From Saxidomus purpurata (Eukaryota; Mollusca; Bivalvia; Venerida; Veneridae): a stretch of DNA of 64,000 bases. This document shows, piece after piece, positions 11,197 to 22,200 of this stretch. The notes below the pieces were generated by a model. That model had not been told where the DNA came from. It did not search any database and was given only the letters and a program-made list of their open reading frames with translations. The translations under genes were made by a program, and so were the position numbers. Each line of letters opens with the position of its first letter. Within the stretch, counting starts at the first letter, position 1. The stretch is from NCBI GenBank assembly GCA_022818135.1, contig JAFMSR010000005.1, positions 23,203,272 through 23,267,271 of the forward strand, given 5' to 3'.

Positions 11197-12114
11197 ACAT
11201 ACCGGTATTCACTACTTGCTTTACAGTAGTGATCCACAGAAATTATAAAATAAGGTAAAACACTTGATCAAATTTTCCAAACTTCGATACATAACAAATA
11301 AACAAATCAAGGTCCATCTTTCTCCTTTATTTCTTTGACTCTACAAATTTACAATATCTACAATTCATTGTTCTTACCATCAACACTTTACAAAATATTT
11401 TGTCAAAGAAAGTAGTTGCAAATGTTATTAAATATATATTAGTTACTATATTGTTTTATTTACAGTGTATTACAAAATATTTATTACTAAAGGAGAGATA
11501 GAATCTTTACAAGCAGAATCATTTTAAACATGCAATAATTCTCTGGTCTTCAAACATGTGACCATGACCTATTAGATATATATGGTAAATTGCTAACATA
11601 TAAATGGAAATCCCGTTTTTTAAAGCTGAAGACCTTTACATACAAAAGCTAAATTTACTTATTTACAAATTTATTTCAGTTACTCTCAGTTACGCCCCAA
11701 GAGATGAAATATACAAGATGAAGAATCTTAGAGATTACTGTAAAACTTCCATCCTGGTTTTTCTAAAGTATAACCCAGATAACTTCATGCAGAAAAAGGA
11801 AATTTTCAACATACACAGTTGCCACGGTAACCCGCAAACAAAAATATTTATAATAGAATGGTATCTTTCATATACAGTGATGTATGTGATAGGAAGCTTG
11901 TATGAGAGCTTTGAAGAAACTTGAGATATCACTGGAAGTGATCAATACCCCCACTTATGTGCAGATCTGATATTTTATAACTGTCACAACTGAAAAAATA
12001 TGTTCAACTTGTTAAATCGGTTTGCCTTCGAAATTGAAATAGTGAGACTATAGAATTTAATAGTTTCAACTTATTTCAAATGTAGAACAAGTTCTTGCAA
12101 CTTCTAACTACATT
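11197..12114. other. Non-coding stretch
   Basis: No supported gene. The plus frame at 11604-11924 (106 codons) has no recognisable domain and low-complexity AT-driven composition. An X-box-like GTTGCCACGGTAAC occurs at 11818-11831. Confidence 0.35.
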
Positions 12115-12900
12115 AAATGACTGCTTCCTGAAGTTCTGACCAGTATTTATGCAAAAAGTAACATTCTATCCCTACCCCGCGGTGTGTCCCTATAATGAAA
12201 TATATAAGATTTATATTTTCCTGTCATTGATTTCAGAGCACAAATATGTAGCTTTTTGTTACTTAAATTATTATGCCAAAACTTCACAGTTACTGATATT
12301 CGTAAATTCTTTTCAATGGTATGCTAAAGATGCAAGCTCTGGTAGAATTTCCTGTAATAATGAATGAATAAGTGTATGCATTGACTAGAAACTGTTTGTT
12401 AAGGTTCCTTTGTGTGTCTAAACAACGTGCAGTTTACTCTCTACTAAGACTTTGGACGTGTAGAATGCATTTTACTTGATTGGTTGTGCAGAATTTAGGG
12501 TATATATATTACACTTGCTTCAATATTTAAAATAATATGCTAAATACAGGTTTTCTTTTACATGTTTTGTTAAAATATATGTTCATACTTTATACATATG
12601 ACTATTTTGATCTAGGGCTGAACGTTTTCTGACATGCATACTTTCATAATCATTTAACCACCTTTATTTTTCCCCATGGTGCTTGCATGAGTAAGTTTTG
12701 TTGGAATGCTTTGCAAAAATACAGTCTTACATTGCAGTAAAAACACTTTCATTATTAAATAACCTAACACACACCCAAACCAAGAACCGTCTCTATTAAG
12801 TAACAAAATCTAATTTCCTAAAATGTCAGAATGGGTTGGTCATGGCCCTGAGTAAGACAAGGAGCGCCCAGTTGACAGAAATTCATCGATAAACAGGGTT
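12115..12900. repeat. Downstream flank of TRIM-like copy B (segmental duplicate of about 2880-4150)
   Basis: Order and spacing of many strings match 2880-4150: GACTGCTTC...CTGACCAGTA, GGTAGAATTTCCTGTAATA, GTGTAGAATGCATTTTAC, CAGGTTTTCTTTTACATGT and CATGGTGCTTGCATG. Divergence is moderate, with many small indels. Between this flank and copy B's gene lie about 2.6 kb with no counterpart in copy A, including a dispersed element at 13262-13979. Confidence 0.75.
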
Positions 12901-13261
12901 CTTTATGATCATTTTGAAAGAAATAGGATGCAAATGTGTACATACATTTTAGCAAATACTACAAATATTATGCCATGTACAGAAATGGGTCTGCTTCTAA
13001 AATGCCAAGAATAATAACAGATATACAAGCATGTCATGTGAGGGGACATTGTCAATTACTGCAGGTAGTTCTTGAGTTTAATGTGACTGGGCTGAAACTA
13101 ATTAAATTATAAACCAGAAAAGAATGCAAATTCCAGGGATTAATATCTCTACAGTTTGAATCCCTGTAACTTGAATGTCTTCAAAACAACTACTGTTATA
13201 AATAAATGTGTACATTCATATGCTTCTACCTATTCTTTTTAAAATACGTATGAAAAGAAAA

Positions 13262-13979
13262 CATCTATTACTGGCTGCAGGTGCGTCCTTGGCAGGGATG
13301 ATCCGTACATGAAGCCCTATTGTAGATGTTCAAATAATTCCATTCCATGCAGAGCTCTGAAAAAAAAAAACTTAAAAAATCTTTTTCTCAAGGACAGGAA
13401 GGTCTTGAACTTAGATATTTGGCAAATGACATTACCCCCGGGTCCAAATTTAGCCCGCCAGGGGGTCACTTGTTTTTACATAGGTTTTTATGGGAAAAAC
13501 TATACAACTCTTCTTCTCTGAAACTAAGTCCTAGAGCTTAGATATTTAGCATGTGGAATTGCCCCGGGTCAAAATTGACCCTGCCTGGGGGTCTCTTGAT
13601 TCTACATAGGCTTATAGAGAGAAAACTTTAAAAAATCTTCTTCTCAGAAACCATAAGACATTCGGCTCAAATATTTGGCGCCTAGTTGACTTCCACCAAG
13701 GTTGTTCAAACCATGACCCCCGTGTCAAAATTGATCCTACCCGGGGGCGGGTTGGGGTCACTTGAGTTAACATAAGCTTATAGAGGGAAAAAACTTCTTG
13801 TCTAGAGCAACTAGGCCCAGAGCTTAGATGTTTGTAATATAGCATTAGTGGACCTCTACGAAGATTGTTTAAAATTAGAACCCCAAGGTTAAAAATAGAG
13901 CCTTTGTGCTATTGATGAATTGTATTATAGCCAATGGTAGCCAGGTAAGCGATATAAGGCCATCTTCTTCCTCTTGTTT
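13262..13979 (+). mobile_element. Degenerate copy of the AGCTCACCTG/CAGGTGAGCG element family
   Basis: It contains the family's internal monomers (TTCCATTCCATGCA at about 13340, CTTAAAAAATCTTTTTCTC, GGGTCAAAATTGACCCTGCC) and the right end CAGGTAAGCGATATAAGGCC near 13941. The left terminus is eroded. It lies inside duplication copy B with no equivalent in copy A. Confidence 0.65.
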
Positions 13980-15110
13980 AAAGATATTCCTTGTTTTTCA
14001 TTTTCCACTGTCTTGTCCAGGAAAAACTGGGTAACCTTCTTGATAAAGAATTATTTTTCTGGTTTGACGAAGGGGTGACGTCGCTGTTGTGTATCCTATT
14101 GTTCTCACTGTTTTAAACCAAGCAATGCTATTTCTTGCTGTATCTATGACTTAGCACCAGTAATGGTAAACCTTATATTGTTATATACAAAACCGGAGAC
14201 GTCTTAAATCATCATATGCGTATCTGACATTTTCACCTGCCTTTTTTCCTTCTTTAATTACCAACCTTTCTACTATCTGCCAGAATATTTTAACTCAATG
14301 CACACAAGCTATCATATCTTGCATTTATGTTGATATTGGGTAAATACTTCCATTACATGATTGAGTAGTACAAATTTTCTACGGAAGATAATTATAAGAG
14401 GTCTTCCAAGGAAGAGCATCAAGGCAAAAACTCATGTTAATGTAGGTTATTATCTGCCATATGATTTGTAGCAGTCAATTATTTTGAAATTCAAGTGTTT
14501 ATATTTACATTTGATAAGAGCTTGTCCAATTCCTCATAACGCACGTGTGTGGTATTAATCATCTAACAATACTTATGATAATATGATATATCCTTTATTC
14601 TCAATGTTCGGCAACCTTTTATAATAGAACGGATAAAAGTACATGTCCCAATTCATCTTTAAGCTGAGGCATTTTCAAAGGATGTAATTTAATAGCGTTT
14701 AGTCAAACTATGAAAAGAAGCTAATTTTCAAGCATTTTGTCCGAAGGCCCCTTTTCATGTTTCACCGGTAATTCTTATCACACCAGTTGAAAGCATGAGA
14801 ACTAACAAAGTCAAGTAACTAAATTATCATTTATTTTTCATGTAGCTTACCACTGACATGGGAATGTTAATGTTAATAATGATAACCAAAGTGTATGAGA
14901 AAATATTGTATCGTACCAAATCCACTCTTTTAAAGTTATATTAATCCTTCTAGTTCCTCAAGTAAATGTCTATTGTCACTTGCTCAATCTGTTGATGTGT
15001 CTTAGATGTCAAACACGTTTACCATACATACACAACAATCACCCCCACAAATGGTTTTATACTGGAAGCAGACCTAACACATACATGAAAATCCCTCAGG
15101 CTTTCAGCGC
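13980..15110. other. Non-coding stretch inside duplication copy B
   Basis: No gene or defined element recognised. It has no clear match in copy A, so it is either inserted sequence or sequence lost from copy A. Confidence 0.35.
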
Positions 15111-15540
15111 TATTTAACTTGATATAACTTTTATAAATATAAAAAGTATTTATTTCCCAATGACTTGAAACACATTTTGTTCACTTTATAATGTTTTATT
15201 TTCACAAGATTCATCTGCATAAATTGAAACTTGACACAAGCCTTACATGTGTTCAGTAACAATAGTATCTGTAAACACAATAAAGTTATCCTTTGACGTA
15301 GCATTGATATAGGCAACTGTATATTACTCTGTTATGATATTTTGATTTTGTACGACTATACCAAAGCATCTTGCTGAGAGTTAATGAATAGTAACTTTTA
15401 TTTAACATGTGTATTTACTTTCTTTACAAACAATGCACAACACAGACCCATACACACAATGTAAAAAAGTGATTAATATTAACTATTTAGGTCAACACTT
15501 CCATTAAGTTCAATACTACTAGTAATTTTTCTGTTACTGG

Positions 15541-16349
15541 TCAGATTCTTTGTTTATTGATTTGATATATTTGCAGTACATCATTTACACTAAATAAATC
15601 ACTTACTTTACATGCTACAATAACTCTTTCATTAAGACCATCATAACATATTGCCTTTGGCCTCTGTACTTTTAGTACAACTTCAGCATTCTGCCCATTT
15701 GATGATATTTTCACTATACTGTTAGAATTATACCCACAAACACACAAATCATCATTCTCATCTATAGCAATATCCCACACACTCTGCAGTACCTTCTTAT
15801 CATTGTATGTCCATACGAGTGTACCATCAACTTTCAAAGCCAATACACCATTCTGGTTATCACCAATAAACACTAAAGAACCTTCATTGTTTGTGTTTAC
15901 ATAATATGGAGCACTGAACAGTTTATTGCCCTTAGCATCTCTATCAAACGTACGTTTCAGTTTCCCTTCACCGGAATATACACGTACCTCTGCTGTGCCC
16001 CCTTCACCACAGGCAACAAACAGTTCACTATTCTTATAGCACACACCACGGCATTCTTTACCGATTGTAATAGTAATTTTTGTTTGTAGTGTACCACCAC
16101 TAAGACTAGCAATCTCTATTTTGTGTTCAAGTTGGTAACTGATACAGATATCATCATCTATCATGCAAACATGACGAGGTTTGTGAGGCAAAAATACTTT
16201 TTGCACTTCTGCAAGTTTTTGGTTGAATAGCTTTAAATTATTGTTATTAAAGTCTGAAATAATAATTTGACCGTTTTTCATTAATCCCAATCCCATGACC
16301 TTGCAAATACTTGCTTCTTTTGGCAGCTGACACTGACTCACCCTTTTAC
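15541..16349 (-). CDS. Second TRIM-like gene, 3' part (beta-propeller), cut by an assembly gap
   Basis: The frame runs open from the gap edge (16349) to a stop at 15541-15543 and encodes about 269 residues. These align along their whole length with the last part of the 4863-6620 product at roughly 80 percent identity by eye. Conserved stretches include FNQKLAEVQKV, CMIDDDICISYQ, EHKIEIASLSGGTLQT and DGTLVWTYNDKKVLQ. The frame starts mid-protein: KR-SQCQLP is in both copies and precedes the propeller. The missing B-boxes and coiled coil (about 950 bases) must lie in the 500-N placeholder or be lost, because the sequence after the gap (16850 on) does not encode them. Whether this copy is intact cannot be told. 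Confidence 0.85.
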
Positions 16350-16849
16350 NNNNNNNNNNNNNNNNNNNNNNNNNNNNNNNNNNNNNNNNNNNNNNNNNNN
16401 NNNNNNNNNNNNNNNNNNNNNNNNNNNNNNNNNNNNNNNNNNNNNNNNNNNNNNNNNNNNNNNNNNNNNNNNNNNNNNNNNNNNNNNNNNNNNNNNNNNN
16501 NNNNNNNNNNNNNNNNNNNNNNNNNNNNNNNNNNNNNNNNNNNNNNNNNNNNNNNNNNNNNNNNNNNNNNNNNNNNNNNNNNNNNNNNNNNNNNNNNNNN
16601 NNNNNNNNNNNNNNNNNNNNNNNNNNNNNNNNNNNNNNNNNNNNNNNNNNNNNNNNNNNNNNNNNNNNNNNNNNNNNNNNNNNNNNNNNNNNNNNNNNNN
16701 NNNNNNNNNNNNNNNNNNNNNNNNNNNNNNNNNNNNNNNNNNNNNNNNNNNNNNNNNNNNNNNNNNNNNNNNNNNNNNNNNNNNNNNNNNNNNNNNNNNN
16801 NNNNNNNNNNNNNNNNNNNNNNNNNNNNNNNNNNNNNNNNNNNNNNNNN
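16350..16849. other. Assembly gap (500 N placeholder)
   Basis: Exactly 500 N, the same as the other gap in the window, so the true length is unknown. Confidence 0.99.
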
Positions 16850-18125
16850 GGACTGATAAAATGATAGTTGAATGTGTCGTTGTTGTTGTTGGTAGATATT
16901 TCGGCAGTGGAAGGGAAGCTACTCCTGCATGCAGTTGTTTTTTTCTAAAAAGACTCTCCCAGTCAAAATAAGAAAATCAATATTTGGAAAGTTATTATTT
17001 CATACTAGTAGCGGGAAGAGTTTGGTGTATTGGGTTAAAAGCTATTATTTCCTCTACCCTTTTGTACACACACATATTTCAGCTGGATTTTTACTTGAAA
17101 AAAATGCGCATAATTCCACTTTAAATTTCCAAATTTTAGAAATATGAAGAGGCATTTTTCAATGATATTGCAACTTGAATACAAAACAAATGAATATGTC
17201 AATATTGTTTTAGGGTGATTTGAACATTTGTGTAACATGATCCTACCAGTATACACTTAATCCAAAAAGATCCGGGGACTTTAAAGTTTATATAGCTTCA
17301 TTGTGTTCTCATACATTTTTGGGTTATGCCCGTGCGGGCATTACTTAGTATAGTGGCGAGTTTCTTTTATGCACAAAGTCAATCATTAAAGCTTCTGTCC
17401 TCAGAGCGCTGAACAATATGTATCAAAGCTTCTATTCTACACCTATTTTTAGAACTTGGCAATACAGTTTAGGCGACTTGATTGAATAACTCGCGTTGTA
17501 CAATATTAGTATTTAGTTTATTATTTATATTTAGTTATGAATGACTATTTTGTAAAGAAAAGAATCTTCATGCAAGCTATAAATAAAGGTTGAATGCCAA
17601 ACACATTTTTGGTTCACAAGTGAGGTTATATGACAATCATGGCGTATGTTGCATAACCCATTGGATGCTTTTTAAGCAGACAATTTGTCTCAAAGTTGGA
17701 AATTTTCATTCTAAAACTGGTAAGTCTGATTGTCGGTGAGTATTATGTTGATGGTGTTTAGGGATTACTTTATGTATTTCATCTCTAGTTTTTAAATTAC
17801 GTTCTCTAATTATTACCTGCCTTATATATGACAATCCTTATTCCGCATTTTCATTCTTTTCAAACTTATTGTGTAGTTTTGCTTTTCCCTTATGTGCTGT
17901 CATTATAATATTCTGTTCTTGCATGCTTTGCTTCTGTGTTCTATTTCTATAGCAACGTAATATATTTCTTTTTTCATTTGCTTTCATTTATTTCCCCGAA
18001 GTATATAAGCCCATATGTCTATTAGACGGGACATAACGAGAACAGCGGCGACGGACGTGTGACCGAGCGGTGTCCTCACTTGTCTGAGCTCTGGGACGTG
18101 CGGTTTCAGACAAAAAGATATTTAC
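16850..18125. other. Non-coding stretch after the first gap, with a tRNA-like piece near its end
   Basis: No gene seen. A CpG-rich patch around 18035-18110 (GTGTGACCGAGCGGTGT on the plus strand) looks like the A-box part of a Ser/Leu-type tRNA and may be a SINE head, but no convincing B box was found. Confidence 0.3.
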
Positions 18126-18290
18126 GGTTTCCCTATATAACTCCTTGCAAAACAAGTGATCAACCGGGTGGGGACAATTTAGACCCAAAGGGTATGATTT
18201 GAACAAACTTAAAGAGGACCACTAGACAATGGTGTATACAAAATATGTAAGCTCTTCTGGCTCCTGTGGTTTTGAATAAGAAGATTTGCA
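18126..18290 (-). mobile_element. Fragment of the AGCTCACCTG-type dispersed element
   Basis: It contains family-typical blocks in inverted orientation (GGGTATGATTTGAACAAACTT, AGAGGACCACTAGACAATG), as in the element at 10084-11196. Both termini are missing. Confidence 0.5.
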
Positions 18291-19127
18291 GTTTTCATTT
18301 ATGATCATATTGAAACATTTGTTTGCTGTAAAAGCGAGTAACTATACTTGTGATTATTGACACCGCCCTTGAAGGCGGAGCCTTATACGGAGTTGCATTT
18401 TTCGGGAGTTCCATGGTAGGAGCAGTCATTAAATACTGAAAAATTTCTTTTGATTTTAAAGATTTTTCCAAAAATGATTTTTTTTACAAAAAAGAATGAC
18501 TTGATCCTTGCATCCGTTCTGAAAAGTGTTAAATGACATCAATCATATTTGATCCTTCCGCCCCGACTTTTTTCTCGAAGACACCCATAGACTACCCAAC
18601 GACACCAAACGACAAACTAGTGTTATAAATGCACCGTTTTTAATAGTTAGATGTCAAGTCACAAACATTTTATTAAAATACGTCTACAATGTTGCAAAGA
18701 ATTGGAGAACATGTACATTTTGTATGTATTATCCAAGGAATGTTTCTATGGCAAATCAGCAATTTAACAGCTGCACCTCTCACTTTCAAATGTTTTTCAT
18801 AAAATACACAATTCTGCGTCGGTATAAGGACATTGTGGATGATCTAAATGCCTTATTCCAACACATTATCTGAAACCGAAAACATAAACAAAAATGATTT
18901 TTTCAATGCCTCGCATTAATTTTGTTCTTGTTTATTTTGTACTGCAATTATACAAAATGAGTAACCTACTAAGTTTTTTATGCTTACAAGTACAGACAAC
19001 GTGTATTAAACCAATGAAGTTTCGGTAATTGCAAGTAATAAATATTCAGTTCTTCAACGAAGTCTTTGAAAATGCTGTTTAAGAGAGAATAACACGGGCA
19101 TGTAGTGTTGAGATGCAACTGTCTGAT
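18291..19127. other. Downstream flank / 3' UTR side of the WAP-domain gene
   Basis: No exon recognised. A short hairpin, CCGCCCTTGAAGGCGG, lies at about 18363-18378. The 3' UTR of the minus-strand WAP gene must start here. Confidence 0.35.
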
Positions 19128-19240
19128 TCAGTATGATGGCAGCGACGGGCAAACATTACAACATTTCCCTGGAGGCGTGTATTGATTATCACAATATATT
19201 TCCGGACAATAAACACCAGCACAGTTTGGCAGCGATGAAA
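19128..19240 (-). CDS. WAP gene exon 5: terminal CC-module and stop
   Basis: 113 bases after the acceptor TTTGTTTCAG. It encodes CAGVYCPEIYC...GKCCNVCP and ends SLPSY before TGA (complement of 19128-19130). The module mirrors the one in exon 1, so the protein is bracketed by the same unit. Confidence 0.85.
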
Positions 19241-22200
19241 CTGAAACAAAAACAAGAAACATTTACTTAAGTCAGTGTTTAGTTCAGTGGTAATGTGTCT
19301 TAACAAAAGAGCAATCAAGTAAAAATGCTACACGTTTAACTGCCATATGCAACATATAAACTTAAACATTTTACAACAAGAGAAATATCAAGTTAGTTCA
19401 CAGATTCCTTAAAGGGTACATGAATATGTATTTTTTATGTTTAGTTTCAGAAGCCATAGAGTAGCTTGGAATTTGAATTTTATCGACCATTGTCCGTACC
19501 GGAAGTTCAATAAAAGGACTTTACCTGACGTAATCATTATCTTAGTGGCATATTATGAAATAAGAAACAAAAAAGCAGATGCATTTATCTGTTTTTATGT
19601 CAAATATGACTGAAACATTTTGAAAAAATGTTACATACATTACAGTTATACACATTTATCGCTCTTGATTTAATCAAAACAAAATTTACCTTCTCCAACA
19701 GGTCGTGTGCACATAAATCCACATCCAATACTACAACACTTCTCGACATTCGGGCAACTCCAGTCTGACGTACACGCTAATATACAGATACCTGGAATTT
19801 TGGACTCTGGGCATTTTCCTGGTTTCGGCACTGTTAATAAAAACAAAATGATTAAAACAAGTGGAAGGCTTCAAAATTAGCTTCGTTCCGGAGCTTATTT
19901 TCTTTTAAGCGAAAGTCAAGTTGAAAGAGCTGTTGCTTTTCCCTCAAGTATGAAGTTGTAAGGTCACGAACTAAGTAGTTTGCCTTTTACGGCACTACAA
20001 ATAAAAGCAACACCAGTATGTAACACTTTCTGTTGTCTCACTTTCTCTTTTTAATGTCAATTATACGGTCATGTGTCATTTAGTAATGTCTAATCATTGT
20101 ATTGTGGCAGCCAGGTACGGTTCTTTCACAGTTCACAGATTTTCTCGAACATAGTTCTTCGTTTTCAAAACAATAAGCTAAATTTGGACCTGTGCCGTTT
20201 CGATGATGAAATAACGAGTTATCTAGTCTACAGACCGTATATGTGATAAGTTTAGAAATACAGACGTTTTTATTTCTGAGATACAAAGTACAATGTATAT
20301 CACAATCGTTTCTTTCGATAATGGCACTAGATAAGAGTAATTGTTTCCTTTAAATGTTGTTTATATTTAATGTTCATGTAACAGAACGGACAACATGGTG
20401 TTTACTTACATCTTTGTAATTCTTGTTTAACTAAACCAGTCATGGAAGAAGGAAAATGAAAGTATGACTTACTACAAGCCATCTCCGTACATGACACTGT
20501 TCCATTTGTGCATATACATGTATTGCATTGGTCTTTGAAAGAAGCACCATGTGCGTGCCATTTACCTTTGTGAAGGCAAGCTTTTCCTAAAATATATTAT
20601 GCAACGTAAACTATTTGATATATACAATGTTGCTTTTACCTGTAAGTTCTAAAATGATTTAACGATATAAAAAGTTGTCATTAATTCCATTTTGTTCATT
20701 CGTTTAACTTGCGCAAAACAGTGTAATTTCTAAAAAAATGTTTGGAAGGCTTTTCTGCTTAATGTCTTGAAATAATTTATTGTAATAATTTAGGTTTTCT
20801 TGTATTATCATTTTTTGGTATAACGGATTCGATTTAAATTCACCATCTCTAATAACCAGTTTCAACTTTTTAAACCCCAATTGTTTGGCGATTGCCAATA
20901 TTGTTGTTAGTGCACGTTTGTAGGGACATTGGTCGATAAAACACTGTAAAATTAACAGATTCTTGGAGTGGCGAAAGTGACCCCCTGGTCGGCATAATTT
21001 TATCACCAGGGTGCATCTAGGGCCAAACAGCAATCGTACAAAATGCATGGTTGTCATCCAAGCATGTTTTAAAATTTCAAATGTTTCACTAAACAGCCTT
21101 ACGATATATTATTAGGCTGTTTAGTGAAAAAAAGAATTTTAAAACATGCTTTTGATAACCACCAAACTTTATGTCTGATCACTGTATGACCGTAGATGTA
21201 CTGTGCCGGCCAATCGGGTTGGGACTCCATACTCCTGTGTCTGTGGTAAAATTAGCTTATTACTTTATTCAGCTATCTGAAACAAAATTTGAATGTTATT
21301 CCTAACACAGATCTTATAAAATCAAAGGCACGAGTGGAAAGACTGTGAAAAACTGACACCAACTACCCGCAATATGTAATTAATGTAAGTTGTCGGGTAC
21401 AGTTTCGGGCACTCAGACATCATAATTTACTTTAGTAGTTGTTACAAAACAGCATTATTCAATGTACGTCATTGAAAATGACATTGTATTGCCAGTTTCA
21501 ATACAAATAATCAAATCAGAAATGTAGAAAAACTCATTTACAAAGCAGCGAGCATGGTTTTTGTTGTTCTAACATGTTGGCCAGTTTATTACAATAATAA
21601 GGATAACGACTAAATGGGAAACATGACGATTCAAAAGTGCCTGAAATGAGTGCTATAACATTTATAATGCGCATATCTTTTAACTGCTTTTTCACATTCT
21701 TTGAACAGAAAGTTTTGTTATAGAGAGTTTAATTTCAGCAAATGCGTTGACAATGATGAGAAGTCTTTTTCTTAAAGGGGTTAGCTATAATATCATTATT
21801 TTTTAGACATTCAAGATACATGTGTTGTACAGTACATAACTTTTACTATAAATAATGTAGTCCATAAAAAACAGCATCCGGGCCAATGGAACTATATGTC
21901 AAGTATAAATAAGTCTCAGTCTATACTTCTGACCCCTAAATATAACCAAATATAATCATAGTGAGAAAACCATCATCCCACATATAAGTACGAATATGAA
22001 CTTTTTGATCCTTCTCATTTCTCTTTATGATATACATTTGTATTTCAGTATGAAAATTATTTACAGGACGCTGCTTACACAGTAAAACATTTTCAGTAAC
22101 TTAAAATCATTGCTCTTTTAAAAGGAAGCTGAGTTCAGAGATACAGATACAGAGTTTGTTCCACGTAAAACGCTAATACGAGTAAAATACAGTTTGTCTA

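Noticed and set aside
16311..16856. 181-codon plus-strand frame
   Set aside because: Almost wholly N; it lies antisense to the second TRIM-like copy.
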